From Desulfocicer vacuolatum DSM 3385 (GTDB lineage Bacteria; Desulfobacterota; Desulfobacteria; Desulfobacterales; Desulfobacteraceae): a DNA stretch of 64,000 nucleotides. The translations under genes and the position numbers were made by a program. This document shows, one piece after another, positions 25,422-34,250 of the stretch; position 1 is the first letter of the stretch, and each line of letters begins with the position of its first letter. The notes below the pieces were generated by a model, which was not told the origin of the DNA, did no database searches, and worked only from the letters and a program-made list of their open reading frames with translations. Location of the stretch: the NCBI RefSeq assembly GCF_900176365.1, contig NZ_FWXY01000002.1, positions 62,001-126,000 of the forward strand, in the 5' to 3' direction.

Positions 25422-26525
25422 CTATGAAAAGGCATTAACAACCTCGACGACTTCATTTAAGCTTTCCAAACTCATCACAGGGCTCATAGGCAAGCTCAAT
25501 ACTTCAGTATGAATAGATTCTGTAAGTAAAATATTTTGATTAGGCCACTCAACAAAAGCCTGTTGTTTATGGGGAGGTAGTGGGTAATGAATCAAAGTTT
25601 GAACACCAGATTCATTCAAATATTTCTGAAGTTCATCACGCTTTGAACAGCGAACAACAAACAAATGAAACACATGCTGTTCGTATGCTTTCCATGCCGG
25701 CAACACAATAATTGGGTTGTTAATTCGTTCAAGATATATTTTTGCAACATTACGCCTGCCAATATTCTCTTGATCCAAACGCTTCAACTTAACCCGCAGC
25801 AATGCCGCCTGCATCTCATCCAACCGACTGTTAACACCCTTATACAAATTTTCGTACTTCTTATGGCTCCCATAATTACCCAAAGCCCTGATGGTATTTG
25901 CCAGCTCTTCATCATTTGTGGTAACTGCTCCACCATCACCCAAAGCACCAAGGTTTTTACCCGGATAAAAACTAAATCCAGCAGCATCACCCCAACTACC
26001 AGCTTTCTTCCCTTGAAAGCTTGCACCATGGGCCTGAGCAGCATCCTCAAGAACCAACAGCCCATGCCTTTTTGCAATATCCATAATTTCAGGCATTTCA
26101 GCCAATCGGCCATAAAGATGCACCGGCAAAATAACTTTAGTTTTTGAAGTAACAGCTTTTTCCGCCAACACAGGGGATAAATTATAAGTATTTTCATCCG
26201 GCTCAACAAGAACAGGCGTCAAACGATTTTCAGTAATAGCAAAAATGGTTGCAATATAGGTATTTGCAGGCACGATGACCTCGTCACCTTCCTTTAGTTT
26301 ACCCAATTCCTTCCAGGCACGGAGAGTCAATATCAAGGCATCCAAGCCATTCCCAACACCAACGCAATACTTCACCCCGCAGTACTCGGCAAACTCCCTT
26401 TCAAATGCTTGGACTTCTTGGCCTTGAATATACCAACCAGAATCAATAACCCGAGTAGCAGCCGCTATAAACTCTTCACGATAGGCCGCGTTGATTGCCT
26501 TAAGATCCAGAAATGGTACCTTCAT
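25422..26525 (-). CDS. DegT/DnrJ/EryC1-family sugar aminotransferase (FdtB/QdtB-like)
   Basis: A 367-residue PLP enzyme. The Schiff-base lysine is K190 in [14 protein letters not shown], the cofactor-nitrogen Asp is in [12 protein letters not shown] (D161), and the substrate region shows [20 protein letters not shown]. It begins [16 protein letters not shown], as do FdtB/QdtB/VioA-type enzymes. It follows a 3,4-ketoisomerase gene with a four-base ATGA overlap, so the natural substrate is a dTDP-3-keto-6-deoxyhexose, giving dTDP-3-amino-3,6-dideoxy-hexose (Fuc3N or Qui3N) with glutamate as amino donor. Which stereoisomer is made depends on the ketoisomerase. The function is strong; the substrate is inferred from context. 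Confidence 0.88.
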   Translation of the reverse strand: MKVPFLDLKAINAAYREEFIAAATRVIDSGWYIQGQEVQAFEREFAEYCGVKYCVGVGNGLDALILTLRAWKELGKLKEGDEVIVPANTYIATIFAITENRLTPVLVEPDENTYNLSPVLAEKAVTSKTKVILPVHLYGRLAEMPEIMDIAKRHGLLVLEDAAQAHGASFQGKKAGSWGDAAGFSFYPGKNLGALGDGGAVTTNDEELANTIRALGNYGSHKKYENLYKGVNSRLDEMQAALLRVKLKRLDQENIGRRNVAKIYLERINNPIIVLPAWKAYEQHVFHLFVVRCSKRDELQKYLNESGVQTLIHYPLPPHKQQAFVEWPNQNILLTESIHTEVLSLPMSPVMSLESLNEVVEVVNAFS

Positions 26526-26935
26526 CTTTGTTTCACCTGCAAAAATTCATCATAATTTCGAATATATTCAGCTTCATCATACAGCATAGATGCAAGCACA
26601 AGGCAATTGGCACCAGAAGAAAAATTAATTAATTCACGCCATATTTGCTTTGGAATATAGAGACCACAATATGCACGATCCAGGCGAATTGTTTTTTTTT
26701 CTGAGCCATCATCCACAATAACATCAAAAGCGCCCATTACAGAGACCATCAATTGTTGAAGTTCTTGATGCGCATGACCACCCCTGGATTCACCACCAGG
26801 CACATCATAAAGGTAGTAAGTTCTGACAATATCAAAAGGAACTTGCACACCATTAGAAATATGCGTCAATGAACCCCTTTGATCATACATGCGGGGCAAC
26901 TCAATCATTTTGCAGTCATGAACAGTCGTTTTCAT
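26522..26935 (-). CDS. dTDP-4-keto-6-deoxyglucose 3,4-ketoisomerase-like cupin (FdtA/QdtA type), copy 2
   Basis: A 137-residue single-domain cupin of the WxcM-like/FdtA family. The signature is [20 protein letters not shown] with the catalytic-type histidines in GHAH, then [20 protein letters not shown] and [11 protein letters not shown]. These enzymes move the keto group from C4 to C3 of dTDP-4-keto-6-deoxyglucose; FdtA gives the galacto and QdtA the gluco product. It overlaps the next aminotransferase gene and the previous ketoisomerase gene by four bases each (ATGA). It shares about half its residues with the neighbouring copy, which means tandem duplication followed by divergence. Confidence 0.85.
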   Translation of the reverse strand: MKTTVHDCKMIELPRMYDQRGSLTHISNGVQVPFDIVRTYYLYDVPGGESRGGHAHQELQQLMVSVMGAFDVIVDDGSEKKTIRLDRAYCGLYIPKQIWRELINFSSGANCLVLASMLYDEAEYIRNYDEFLQVKQR

Positions 26936-27357
26936 TTTCCCTCCCGCATCAACGTTTTGTATGCATCAAAATTTCTCACATAATCCTCCGCCTTATACGG
27001 GCAGGAAGCAAGTACATAAGCCACTGCATTGGTGGAAAAATTCTGCATTCTTCGCCAGAGCATTTTGGGGACGTAAAGACCATGGTATGCACGATTTAAA
27101 TGAACAATTTTCTGGGCTGTGCCGTCGTCCAAGAACACATCAAAACTGCCCGAGAGAGCGATGATTACTTCATCTTGTTCCTGGAATGCATGACCTCCGC
27201 GCTTCTCACCTCCAGGCACATCGTAAATCCAGTAAACCCGGGAGATATCAAAAGGAATGTGTTGTTGCTGTTCTATAAAAGTAAGATTACCTCTGGGATC
27301 AAGGATTTTAGGAAATTGGATTAGGGATGCGTCGTAAACGGAAGGAATCGAATTCAT
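26932..27357 (-). CDS. dTDP-4-keto-6-deoxyglucose 3,4-ketoisomerase-like cupin (FdtA/QdtA type), copy 1
   Basis: A 141-residue cupin from the ATG at 27355-27357. A longer frame to 27432 adds 25 residues unlike the family and would overlap the previous gene, so the shorter form is chosen. The core is YWIYDVPGGEKRGGHAFQEQ (His-Ala-Phe instead of His-Ala-His), VFLDDGTAQKIVHLNRAYHG and LYVPKMLWRRM. The second histidine of the GHAH motif is lost here, whereas copy 2 keeps it. In FdtA/QdtA these residues govern acid-base chemistry and stereochemistry, so the copies may have different products, may act together, or this one may be inactive. Confidence 0.82.
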   Translation of the reverse strand: MNSIPSVYDASLIQFPKILDPRGNLTFIEQQQHIPFDISRVYWIYDVPGGEKRGGHAFQEQDEVIIALSGSFDVFLDDGTAQKIVHLNRAYHGLYVPKMLWRRMQNFSTNAVAYVLASCPYKAEDYVRNFDAYKTLMREGK

Positions 27358-27424
27358 ATATACACCCGAATATTTCTTTATTTTTTCAATTAATTTCAAA
27401 GCATTAGATAGAAAATACCAACAA

Positions 27425-27931
27425 TCATTCAAAATTTAATTCAAAATTGCAAATATTCTTTTCAAATAATTTACTTTCATATCCAAAAGTTGCCCAGATA
27501 TTCCAATCTTCAATTTTCAAACTATGAATATAAAAAAGCTTTTCTTTTTTTGGGAATTTCACTTTTACGACACTAAATTTATCAGGTACTTCAGAAACAG
27601 GTCTTGATTTTACGAGGATTAATATTGGAATATTTAATAGCTTGGCAACAACTTCGTAATATGTCCAAACTTTATAAAAGGTATTGCTCTCTTTAATAGA
27701 AAAATATTTACTAAGGTGCTCAGGGACATCTCTCTGATAAGTTTCAATATCCAAAGCAATATTTAATGAATTTTCTAAAATTTCAATTGATGGAGACCAC
27801 GTGTACTTAAACCCTAAACCATCATATGATATCGCATAATTATTTTTCTTTGGATTAATGTTAATAGTGCTGCAATCACAATTCAGAGACCCCCAGATAT
27901 AATCTTGCACCCAAGAAGTCTTAGATGTCAA
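27425..27931 (-). CDS. Divergent 4'-phosphopantetheinyl-transferase-like protein (tentative)
   Basis: A 168-residue protein. Not a clear family member by eye, but it keeps the spaced residues of Sfp-type phosphopantetheinyl transferases: D61-x-E63 in IALDIETY (metal-binding Asp/Glu) and W89, E93, K97 in VWTYYEVVAKLLNIPI, spaced as in the W-x2-K-E-x3-K motif, with Tyr at the first Lys position. Such enzymes load the 4'-phosphopantetheine arm on ACP serines. The operon includes an ACP, so this is the natural modifying enzyme. It starts at TTG 27929-27931, which overlaps the TGA of the reductase gene. No homology search was possible. Alternative: an unrelated small protein in the acylation route. 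Confidence 0.45.
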   Translation of the reverse strand: MTSKTSWVQDYIWGSLNCDCSTININPKKNNYAISYDGLGFKYTWSPSIEILENSLNIALDIETYQRDVPEHLSKYFSIKESNTFYKVWTYYEVVAKLLNIPILILVKSRPVSEVPDKFSVVKVKFPKKEKLFYIHSLKIEDWNIWATFGYESKLFEKNICNFELNFE

Positions 27932-28662
27932 TTGCTGATACCGCCATCAATAAAAATTGTTTGTCCTGTTATATTGGTTTGCTCAAATAACAACATATTT
28001 ATAATAGGGAGGATATTAGATGTTTGCGTTAATTCTTTTGTCGGTGTACGCCGCTTAATTGTATTTAACTGGTCTGCCCTTAGCACTGATGACATCTCAG
28101 ATTCAAAAAAACCCGGGGCGATGGAATTAATATAAATCTTTCTTTCTCCCACCTCCCTTGCTAAAGAGCGAGTAAACGCATTCAAGGCACCTTTAGTGGC
28201 TGAATAAGTTGAAAGGCCAGGATAGCCCCTTTCTGCACAAATAGAGCTGATATTGACTATCCTTCCTCCATTGTTTGCCAAGAGCATGTATTTCAAAACC
28301 AGACGTGTCAAAATTATTGGCGCGACCAAATTAATGTTGACGATATTATGAATGGCTTCTTCTGGTGTATGCACAAGTAAATGATCTTGACCTATGGCGG
28401 CATTATTTATCAATGCATCAATTCTGCCATACTTTTGATTAACTGCAATTAAGAATTGTTTCAAAGCCACTGCATCTTGCAAATCAACTTCATCAAAATA
28501 AAGTTTCTCATGATATTCTAAAATTAAATCAGAAATCTCTGTGGTTTTTTTCCTTGCAAAGGTTACGACGGTATGCCCCTTGTGGAGTAAATGTTTTACA
28601 AGAGCTAACCCAAGCCCTCTACTTCCTCCACTTACAATAACAACCCTTTCGATATTCATCAT
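27928..28662 (-). CDS. Short-chain dehydrogenase/reductase, 3-oxoacyl-ACP-reductase-like
   Basis: A 244-residue classical SDR. It has VIVSGGSRGLGLALVKHLLH (NADPH loop), LINNAAIGQDH, the catalytic Ser in VNISSICAERGYPG, Tyr-x3-Lys in STYSATKGALNAF, and the C-terminal GQTIFIDGGISN. The wording is FabG-like, so the likely reaction is NADPH-dependent reduction of a 3-keto group on an ACP-bound acyl chain. It overlaps the ligase gene upstream and the PPTase-like gene downstream. In this context it would make a 3-hydroxyacyl group for transfer to an amino sugar. Reduction of a keto sugar is an alternative. Confidence 0.8.
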   Translation of the reverse strand: MMNIERVVIVSGGSRGLGLALVKHLLHKGHTVVTFARKKTTEISDLILEYHEKLYFDEVDLQDAVALKQFLIAVNQKYGRIDALINNAAIGQDHLLVHTPEEAIHNIVNINLVAPIILTRLVLKYMLLANNGGRIVNISSICAERGYPGLSTYSATKGALNAFTRSLAREVGERKIYINSIAPGFFESEMSSVLRADQLNTIKRRTPTKELTQTSNILPIINMLLFEQTNITGQTIFIDGGISN

Positions 28663-29933
28663 TTTATCTCCGCTTTTAAATTATAACCAACAGGAATCTC
28701 GGAAAGGTTATTCCATATTCTGGGAACTGCAAATTCGGGACAATTTTCACGGCATAACGTTTCAAGTTCTTTTTCAATATCCGCTGTAAATTTGATATTA
28801 TTTTTTAATACTATGTCAGCGGCAACCAGAAAGCCAACCAATGGAGCTTTTCGAGGATAAACACGACACCAGAGTACTTTTGAATTTCTTAATATTAAGG
28901 ATTCAATGTCCACGGGATAGGCTTTACTGCCACCAACATTAATCATATTTGTTTTATCCCTTCCGAGAAATAAAACTCTATCTTTTCGGATTTCAACCAA
29001 GTCACCCGTATCAATCCAATTTTCTTTATCTTTATCAATTGAAATTGCAGAGAAAATTGATTTTAAATAGAGGTGGTTACCAACAATTTTCATTTTTTTA
29101 TTGTCAATCCATTTTTCAGGAAAACCTTGCTTACCATCTTTTACAACAATACAGGCACCTGCCTCTGTGGACGCATAAATATGAAAAATAGCAGCATCTG
29201 GGTAAATTTCCCGCAAGTGATCCAAAACTGATTGGTCGGCGGCTTCACCACCTAATGAAATTTGTTTAAATGGTATTCCTTTCAAGTCCTTTTCATTCAA
29301 ACCTAAAAAAGCCATTCTCCAAAAAGTGGGGGTACTCGAAATAGCAGTCACGTTGTGATGGGAAGCCTGCAATAACATCTCTGCTGGTTCTGCACTCAAT
29401 GGGAATACAAGTTCCTGACCTTCAAGGAACAACCCCATGCATATCATCTGATACCATGCATATGTGCCAGGATTATAAGGTACCATCCATTTAAGCGGAT
29501 TTGATTTTTTTACGTTTTGAAAAGTATTTAGGGTATTCCATGTGTGTTCAATAAGCTTTGGTATGCCAGTTGTGCCTGAAGTAAGCATTGAAATTCTACC
29601 AGGTACAACTTCTTCAATCTTATTAGCTATGACATCATCACTGACATTAATTGGCTTACCTATAATAGAATATCCATTATCTGATAAAATAGCCCTGATA
29701 TTTTCATTGAGCCGTTCATGCGTTAAAATCAATCCGTCCGCTTTTTTTCGATTTAGGTAAGCGACTGCCCCCACGGCATCATGAGAATTTTCTATAGAAA
29801 ATGCGATTTTATGTAGTCCATGGTCAAGCAGTGATTTTAAATCTTTGTTTTTTTCTTCATAGACCTCATCCCAGGTTGAGTTATTATGCTCCCCAAAAAA
29901 AATTTTATTTTCCCAATAGATTTTCTGTTCCAT
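28659..29933 (-). CDS. AMP-forming acyl-ACP/CoA ligase (ANL superfamily)
   Basis: A protein of about 424 residues (from the ATG at 29931-29933, which overlaps the ACP TAA as TAATG; a frame three codons longer exists). The ANL hallmark P-loop is SMLTSGTTGIPKLIEHTW, then the A5-like YASTEAGACIV, A7 IDTGDLVEIRKDRVLFLGRD and a GG-K hinge with NMINVGGSKAYPVDIES. The length is short because the N-terminal subdomain and the C-terminal part are reduced compared with full acyl-CoA synthetases (about 500-550 residues). It should activate a short carboxylic acid with ATP and load it on the holo-ACP encoded just upstream. Substrate unknown. Confidence 0.8.
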   Translation of the reverse strand: MEQKIYWENKIFFGEHNNSTWDEVYEEKNKDLKSLLDHGLHKIAFSIENSHDAVGAVAYLNRKKADGLILTHERLNENIRAILSDNGYSIIGKPINVSDDVIANKIEEVVPGRISMLTSGTTGIPKLIEHTWNTLNTFQNVKKSNPLKWMVPYNPGTYAWYQMICMGLFLEGQELVFPLSAEPAEMLLQASHHNVTAISSTPTFWRMAFLGLNEKDLKGIPFKQISLGGEAADQSVLDHLREIYPDAAIFHIYASTEAGACIVVKDGKQGFPEKWIDNKKMKIVGNHLYLKSIFSAISIDKDKENWIDTGDLVEIRKDRVLFLGRDKTNMINVGGSKAYPVDIESLILRNSKVLWCRVYPRKAPLVGFLVAADIVLKNNIKFTADIEKELETLCRENCPEFAVPRIWNNLSEIPVGYNLKAEIK

Positions 29934-30169
29934 TACGCACATTCCTGAAAAAATTCTAAGACATCACTGACCGTTTCAATCTTTCGTAAATGCGAAGCAT
30001 CAAAATTAAGCTCTTTTCCAGTTGTCATCTCCACGCGTAAAGCCAACTCAGAAAAATCAAGGCTGCGAAAGCCTATTTCTCGCAACTTTTGGTCATGAGA
30101 GTGAATGGGTTCTTTATTTTGCTTTTCCAAAATCATATTCATCAGTGTTAAAGTTTCAGATAGTTCCAT
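29933..30169 (-). CDS. Acyl carrier protein
   Basis: A 78-residue ACP: four-helix size, with the phosphopantetheine-serine motif IGFRSLDFSELALRVEM (S36) in place of the common GADSL, and an acidic loop. The residue before Ser is Arg instead of Asp, a change seen in specialised ACPs that use a dedicated transferase. Its stop overlaps the ligase start. It is not beside fab genes, so it most likely serves the local ligase, reductase and acyltransferase. The call is from length and motif. Confidence 0.85.
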   Translation of the reverse strand: MELSETLTLMNMILEKQNKEPIHSHDQKLREIGFRSLDFSELALRVEMTTGKELNFDASHLRKIETVSDVLEFFQECA

Positions 30170-30182
30170 AATCGTTGTCCCA

Positions 30183-30965
30183 TCAGTTTATTTTGAGATT
30201 CATTTTATTTATCATTATTTCATTTAACAAAGAATCCAAACGGTTTGTAATTTCCTCTGTGTTTGGATAAACATGTCGATAATGATTCATCCAAGGATGC
30301 CTCTGCCCGCTGTTGAAATCTATCAAACGACTAACATGGTTGACTACTTTGCCATCCTCACCCGCAATGACTGCACCTGCAGGGACATCTCCTCTTGCCT
30401 GAGCACCAGCACTGATAAAAGCACCAGTCCCTACAATAGAGCCTGGCATCAAAGTGGCACCGACACATACAACAGCCCCATCTTTGATTTTAACTGGTGC
30501 TTGGGCATTAGATGGGGGCAAGGGATCATTTGTGGCAGTAACAAGGGAAAAAATCCAGACGAAATGTCCTATTTCTGCGCCTTTCCCAATATGAGAATAT
30601 CCATGAAAACGACAATAGTCTCCAATTACACAGTCGCCCTCAATATCAGAAAAATTTCCAACTCTCAAATTTTCACCCACCATGGTTCCTTCACGTATGA
30701 CAACATGATGTCCGGTTTCCAGAGCAGGGCCAAATTCAGAATTCTCATAAATTATTGAAAAAGATCTAATATGACTATTTGAGCCAATAATTACTGGTTT
30801 TTTATCGCTTAAAATGGAGGGATGGCCAATTTGACAATAATCATCTATCTGGACGTTATCACCAATAACCACATTATCAAAAATCTTAGCGTAATCACCG
30901 ATAACAACATTTTTGCCCAAAATGGCCTTGGAAGAAATAATCGATGTTTTTGAAAATTCACTCAT
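30183..30965 (-). CDS. Left-handed beta-helix amino-sugar N-acyltransferase (FdtC/QdtC-like)
   Basis: A 260-residue protein from the ATG at 30963-30965; a TTG 12 bases further upstream would give 264. Hexapeptide repeats run from about residue 8 to 205 (SIISSKAILGKNVVIGDYAK, GHPSILS), with the loop FSLVTATNDPLPPSNAQAPV and a catalytic-type His in RFHGYSHIG. The C-terminus holds a long helix. FdtC and QdtC acetylate the 3-amino group of dTDP-3-amino-3,6-dideoxyhexoses with acetyl-CoA. Sitting next to an ACP, it may use acyl-ACP in place of acetyl-CoA, giving an unusual N-acyl group. The family is certain; the acyl donor is inferred. Confidence 0.83.
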   Translation of the reverse strand: MSEFSKTSIISSKAILGKNVVIGDYAKIFDNVVIGDNVQIDDYCQIGHPSILSDKKPVIIGSNSHIRSFSIIYENSEFGPALETGHHVVIREGTMVGENLRVGNFSDIEGDCVIGDYCRFHGYSHIGKGAEIGHFVWIFSLVTATNDPLPPSNAQAPVKIKDGAVVCVGATLMPGSIVGTGAFISAGAQARGDVPAGAVIAGEDGKVVNHVSRLIDFNSGQRHPWMNHYRHVYPNTEEITNRLDSLLNEIMINKMNLKIN

Positions 30966-31148
30966 TTGCTTTTCCAATTTTTTAATTGACTGCCCAATAA
31001 AAATCAGGACTCCCTTCTAAATTCAATTTGATTGATTAAAGAGGAGTGGCTTAAAAACTCTATGTTCATTTTTTTGAAGAATATACAAATTTATCAAAAT
31101 TTGAGTTGAACTGGGCAATATTCTTTATAATTGTTTTTTACAAATTCA

Positions 31149-32045
31149 TCAAAAATTATTAAAAATATTTGAAGCGGAAACGCTTTGGCGTAGCCCTTTT
31201 AGATACGCTCCATAACCGTTTTTCAAAAGTGGTTTAGCCAATTCATCTAACGCCTCAATAGAAATATAGCCTTTTCGGAAAGCAACTTCTTCCACACACC
31301 CGACTTTAAGTCCTTGGCGCTTTTCAATGGTTTCAATAAATGTCCCAGCGTCCATAAGGGATTCATGTGTACCTGTATCCAACCATGCAAAACCTCGACC
31401 CAGAAGCTGAACTTTAAGATTCCCCCGGGACAAGTAGGCGTTATTAACGTCTGTGATTTCAAGCTCACCCCGGGCTGAGGGTTTGATGTTTTGTGCAATA
31501 TCCACAACTGAGTTATCGTAAAAATAGAGACCGGGAACTGCAAAATTCGATTTCGGTTTTTGGGGTTTTTCTTCTATGCTGAGCACTTTACCGGTTTCAT
31601 CAAAGTCCACAACCCCATACCGGGATGGGTCATTGACCCAATAACCAAAAACAATTCCTCCATCCTTCAATCCAGTACATTTTTTTAAGAGCGGCTGAAA
31701 TCCCTGTCCATAAAATAAATTATCACCAAGGATCAGGCAGACTGAATCATTCCCAATAAAATCTTTACCCAGGACAAATGCCTGGGCAAGCCCTTCAGGC
31801 TCTGGCTGTTCAACGTAAGAAATTGAAATCCCCCATTGTGAGCCACCTTTCAGCAATTTCTTAAATCGTGGCAGATCTTCCGGAGCAGAGATCAGCAGAA
31901 TCTCCCTGATACCCGCCAGCATCAGCGTTGACAAAGGGTAATATATCATGGGCTTGTCATACACCGGCAGGAGTTGCTTGGACCCTGCAATTGTCAGCGG
32001 GTATAACCGCGTACCGGAACCACCTGCTAATATGATGCCTTTCAT
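31149..32045 (-). CDS. rmlA: Glucose-1-phosphate thymidylyltransferase
   Basis: A 298-residue nucleotidyltransferase with the RmlA/RfbA hallmarks [20 protein letters not shown] (dTTP loop), [31 protein letters not shown] (catalytic-type Asp), [20 protein letters not shown] and [14 protein letters not shown]. It makes dTDP-glucose from glucose-1-phosphate and dTTP. It is the first gene of the minus-strand locus. The next step enzyme RmlB, needed before the 3,4-ketoisomerases, is not found in this window and must come from elsewhere in the genome. A GGGGTCTGACCC repeat core lies about 35 bases upstream, in the presumed promoter region. Confidence 0.95.
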   Translation of the reverse strand: MKGIILAGGSGTRLYPLTIAGSKQLLPVYDKPMIYYPLSTLMLAGIREILLISAPEDLPRFKKLLKGGSQWGISISYVEQPEPEGLAQAFVLGKDFIGNDSVCLILGDNLFYGQGFQPLLKKCTGLKDGGIVFGYWVNDPSRYGVVDFDETGKVLSIEEKPQKPKSNFAVPGLYFYDNSVVDIAQNIKPSARGELEITDVNNAYLSRGNLKVQLLGRGFAWLDTGTHESLMDAGTFIETIEKRQGLKVGCVEEVAFRKGYISIEALDELAKPLLKNGYGAYLKGLRQSVSASNIFNNF

Positions 32046-32353
32046 TTTATTTCCTCAAAGTCGGCTCAAAGTCGGGGTCTGACCCAGCTAAGTCGTTGTT
32101 ATTTAAATTTAATTGCTTTTAAAATGGCCCATTTTAGCTCTTAAAGCCCACTTTTTGGGATCAAAAACAACAGTTTAAGAATATCCTGAATCAGAGAGCT
32201 GGGGGTCTGGCTTGGTTTATGGGCTTTGTTTGAGTTGTATTATGGGGCAAGATCAGGTACTTTGGTTTATGATCAATCTCGACCCGAATGCTTGCTGTTT
32301 TTCAATGGATTTTTTCTCGGAATCAACTCATTTTCAAAGAAAACAAGGATTTT
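32046..32353. repeat. Divergent intergenic region with composite-repeat module
   Basis: Contains GGGGTCTGACCC followed by AGCTAAG (about 32082-32100), a CCCACTTTTTGGG segment and GGGGTCTGGCTT (about 32204), the same order of modules as in the composite repeats of 35-42 kb. It separates divergent genes and must hold their promoters; no clear -35/-10 pair stands out. AAGGA five bases before 32354 supports the start of the plus-strand gene. Confidence 0.5.
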
Positions 32354-34234
32354 ATGATGTGCCATCAGAAGCGTCTCTTGGGAATTTTTTTGTTTATCAT
32401 CTTACTGGGTTTTTATTGTTTTAACGTCTCTGTTACATGGTGTGCGGATCAAGAAATTTCATCACCCGGATTAAATCTTGCGGCACTTGAGGAGTGGCGC
32501 ATTGTCATTCCGGAAAAACCCATCCCCAGCGAAGCTTTTGCAGCCCGGGAGTTCCAACATTTTTTCAACATCGCATCTGGTGTCAACCTGCCCATCATCA
32601 CATCGGCAATATCCCATCCATCTAACCCCGATGAAACCAGAAGAACCGGTCAGCATATTTTCATTGGATCACACAAGGCCATGCATAAAATTAACCAAGG
32701 TTCCCATGTAGACGGGTTTGGAGCTGAAGAGTTCAGTATCATCATCCGGGAAAACTCCATTACCATTTCCGGAGGAACACCCCGTGGCACCCTGTACGGT
32801 GTCTACGCCTTTCTTGAAACCTGGCTCGGAGTTCGGTTTCTCACGACTGATCACACCCATGTCCCGCCCCTGGATCGAGAAAAACGCCTCAGCCCCGGTG
32901 AGTTCACGTATCATCCATCCTTTGCCATGCGCACCTGCAGTTACCCGGAAACCACACAACACCCGCTCTTTGCCGCCAGAATGCGGATCAATACCGTTGC
33001 AGGTCCCAAACATCTGGGGGGCATCACCGATATCCGCACCATCAATCACAGTTTTTACCGACAGATTCCAACAACGGTGTATGGCACGGCCCATCCCGAG
33101 TATTATGCCCTGGTGGAAGGCAAGCGCCTGTCCCAGGTGAAGTCCGATGCCTATGACACCCAGCCCTGCCTGACTAACCCCGATGTCCTGGACATTGTCA
33201 CCCGGTCTGTGCTCGCTGAAATAAAAGATCATCCGGACAGGAATTACATCGCCATCAGCCAGAATGACAGCCGCCAATATTGCCGTTGCAGCAGGTGTGC
33301 CGCCATTGATCAGCAGGAAGGCACGCACATGGGATCGCTGCTCACCTTTGTCAATGCCGTGGCAGACCGAGTGGCCCGGGAACATCCACACATCATGGTG
33401 GGCACCTTGAGCTATCTCTATTCCAGAAAGCCACCCCGCACCATCAAACCCCGTCCCAATGTTCAGATTCAGCTATGCAGCATTGAGTGCTGTCAAATCC
33501 ATGCCATCAATGATCCGGATTGTCCCAAAAATGTTGCGTTCTGTAAGGATTTAAAGGCGTGGCGTGGTCTCACCGATCATATTTCTATCTGGAATTACAA
33601 TGTTAATTTTAATAACTTTCTGCTGCCCTGCCCCAACCTTCGGGTGATTGAGCCCAACATCCGGTTTTTTGCAGCCAATCAGGTCACCGGGGTATTTATT
33701 GAAGCGGCGGACAATGGGGTTTCAGCTGAATTCTCGGACCTGAGGAATTATATGACCTGTCGTTTGCTGTGGGAACCCTCCCAGAGCGGTGAAGCCCTGA
33801 TGGATGAATTTTTGATCCTGCATTACAAAAAGGCGGCAGCCCCCATCCGGGAATTCATTGATCTGATTCATGACACGGCTGAAGCAAGCGGGCGGCATCG
33901 CCATTGTATGGCCCATTATGCCCAGTATTATGGCATCCATGGATGGGATGTGGCTTCCCGGGGATTGGCATTATTTGACAAGGCCCTGGCATTGGAGCCC
34001 ACCGGTGTGGTGCATCAATGGGTGGAAAAGGCTTCCATTGCGGCGTTGCGCCTGGCCATTGAACCCATATGGTATGTAAAAGACCCCAAAAAAGTACATC
34101 CATGCCTGCTAAAGGAAATGCGACCCTTAATTAAACGCTTCCTGACTCTATGCAAAAAATACGGCGTTACCCGCTCCCGCTCAACCGCCCCCTTTGAAAA
34201 AGACCGGAAAAGACTTCTCAAACTCGGGGTCTGA
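32354..34234 (+). CDS. Exported DUF4838 protein (glycoside-hydrolase-like)
   Basis: About 626 residues from the ATG at 32354, chosen because AAGGA precedes it and a signal peptide follows directly (KRLLGIFLFIILLGFYCFNV ending near TWCAD). A longer frame from 32288 has no such support. Residues about 60-180 look like the GH20/GH67 non-catalytic N-domain (GGTPRGTLYGVYAFLETWLG). The DUF4838 core follows with YIAISQNDSRQYCRCSRCAA, conserved cysteines, HISIWNYNVNFNNFLLPCPN and GVFIEAADNGVSAEFSDLRN. Members are exported and found with polysaccharide genes, and a sugar-cleaving role is presumed, not proven. Its stop TGA is supplied by a GGGGTCTGACCCC repeat. It is transcribed away from the O-antigen locus. 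Confidence 0.8.
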   Translation: MMCHQKRLLGIFLFIILLGFYCFNVSVTWCADQEISSPGLNLAALEEWRIVIPEKPIPSEAFAAREFQHFFNIASGVNLPIITSAISHPSNPDETRRTGQHIFIGSHKAMHKINQGSHVDGFGAEEFSIIIRENSITISGGTPRGTLYGVYAFLETWLGVRFLTTDHTHVPPLDREKRLSPGEFTYHPSFAMRTCSYPETTQHPLFAARMRINTVAGPKHLGGITDIRTINHSFYRQIPTTVYGTAHPEYYALVEGKRLSQVKSDAYDTQPCLTNPDVLDIVTRSVLAEIKDHPDRNYIAISQNDSRQYCRCSRCAAIDQQEGTHMGSLLTFVNAVADRVAREHPHIMVGTLSYLYSRKPPRTIKPRPNVQIQLCSIECCQIHAINDPDCPKNVAFCKDLKAWRGLTDHISIWNYNVNFNNFLLPCPNLRVIEPNIRFFAANQVTGVFIEAADNGVSAEFSDLRNYMTCRLLWEPSQSGEALMDEFLILHYKKAAAPIREFIDLIHDTAEASGRHRHCMAHYAQYYGIHGWDVASRGLALFDKALALEPTGVVHQWVEKASIAALRLAIEPIWYVKDPKKVHPCLLKEMRPLIKRFLTLCKKYGVTRSRSTAPFEKDRKRLLKLGV

Positions 34235-34250
34235 CCCCGTAATCAATCAT

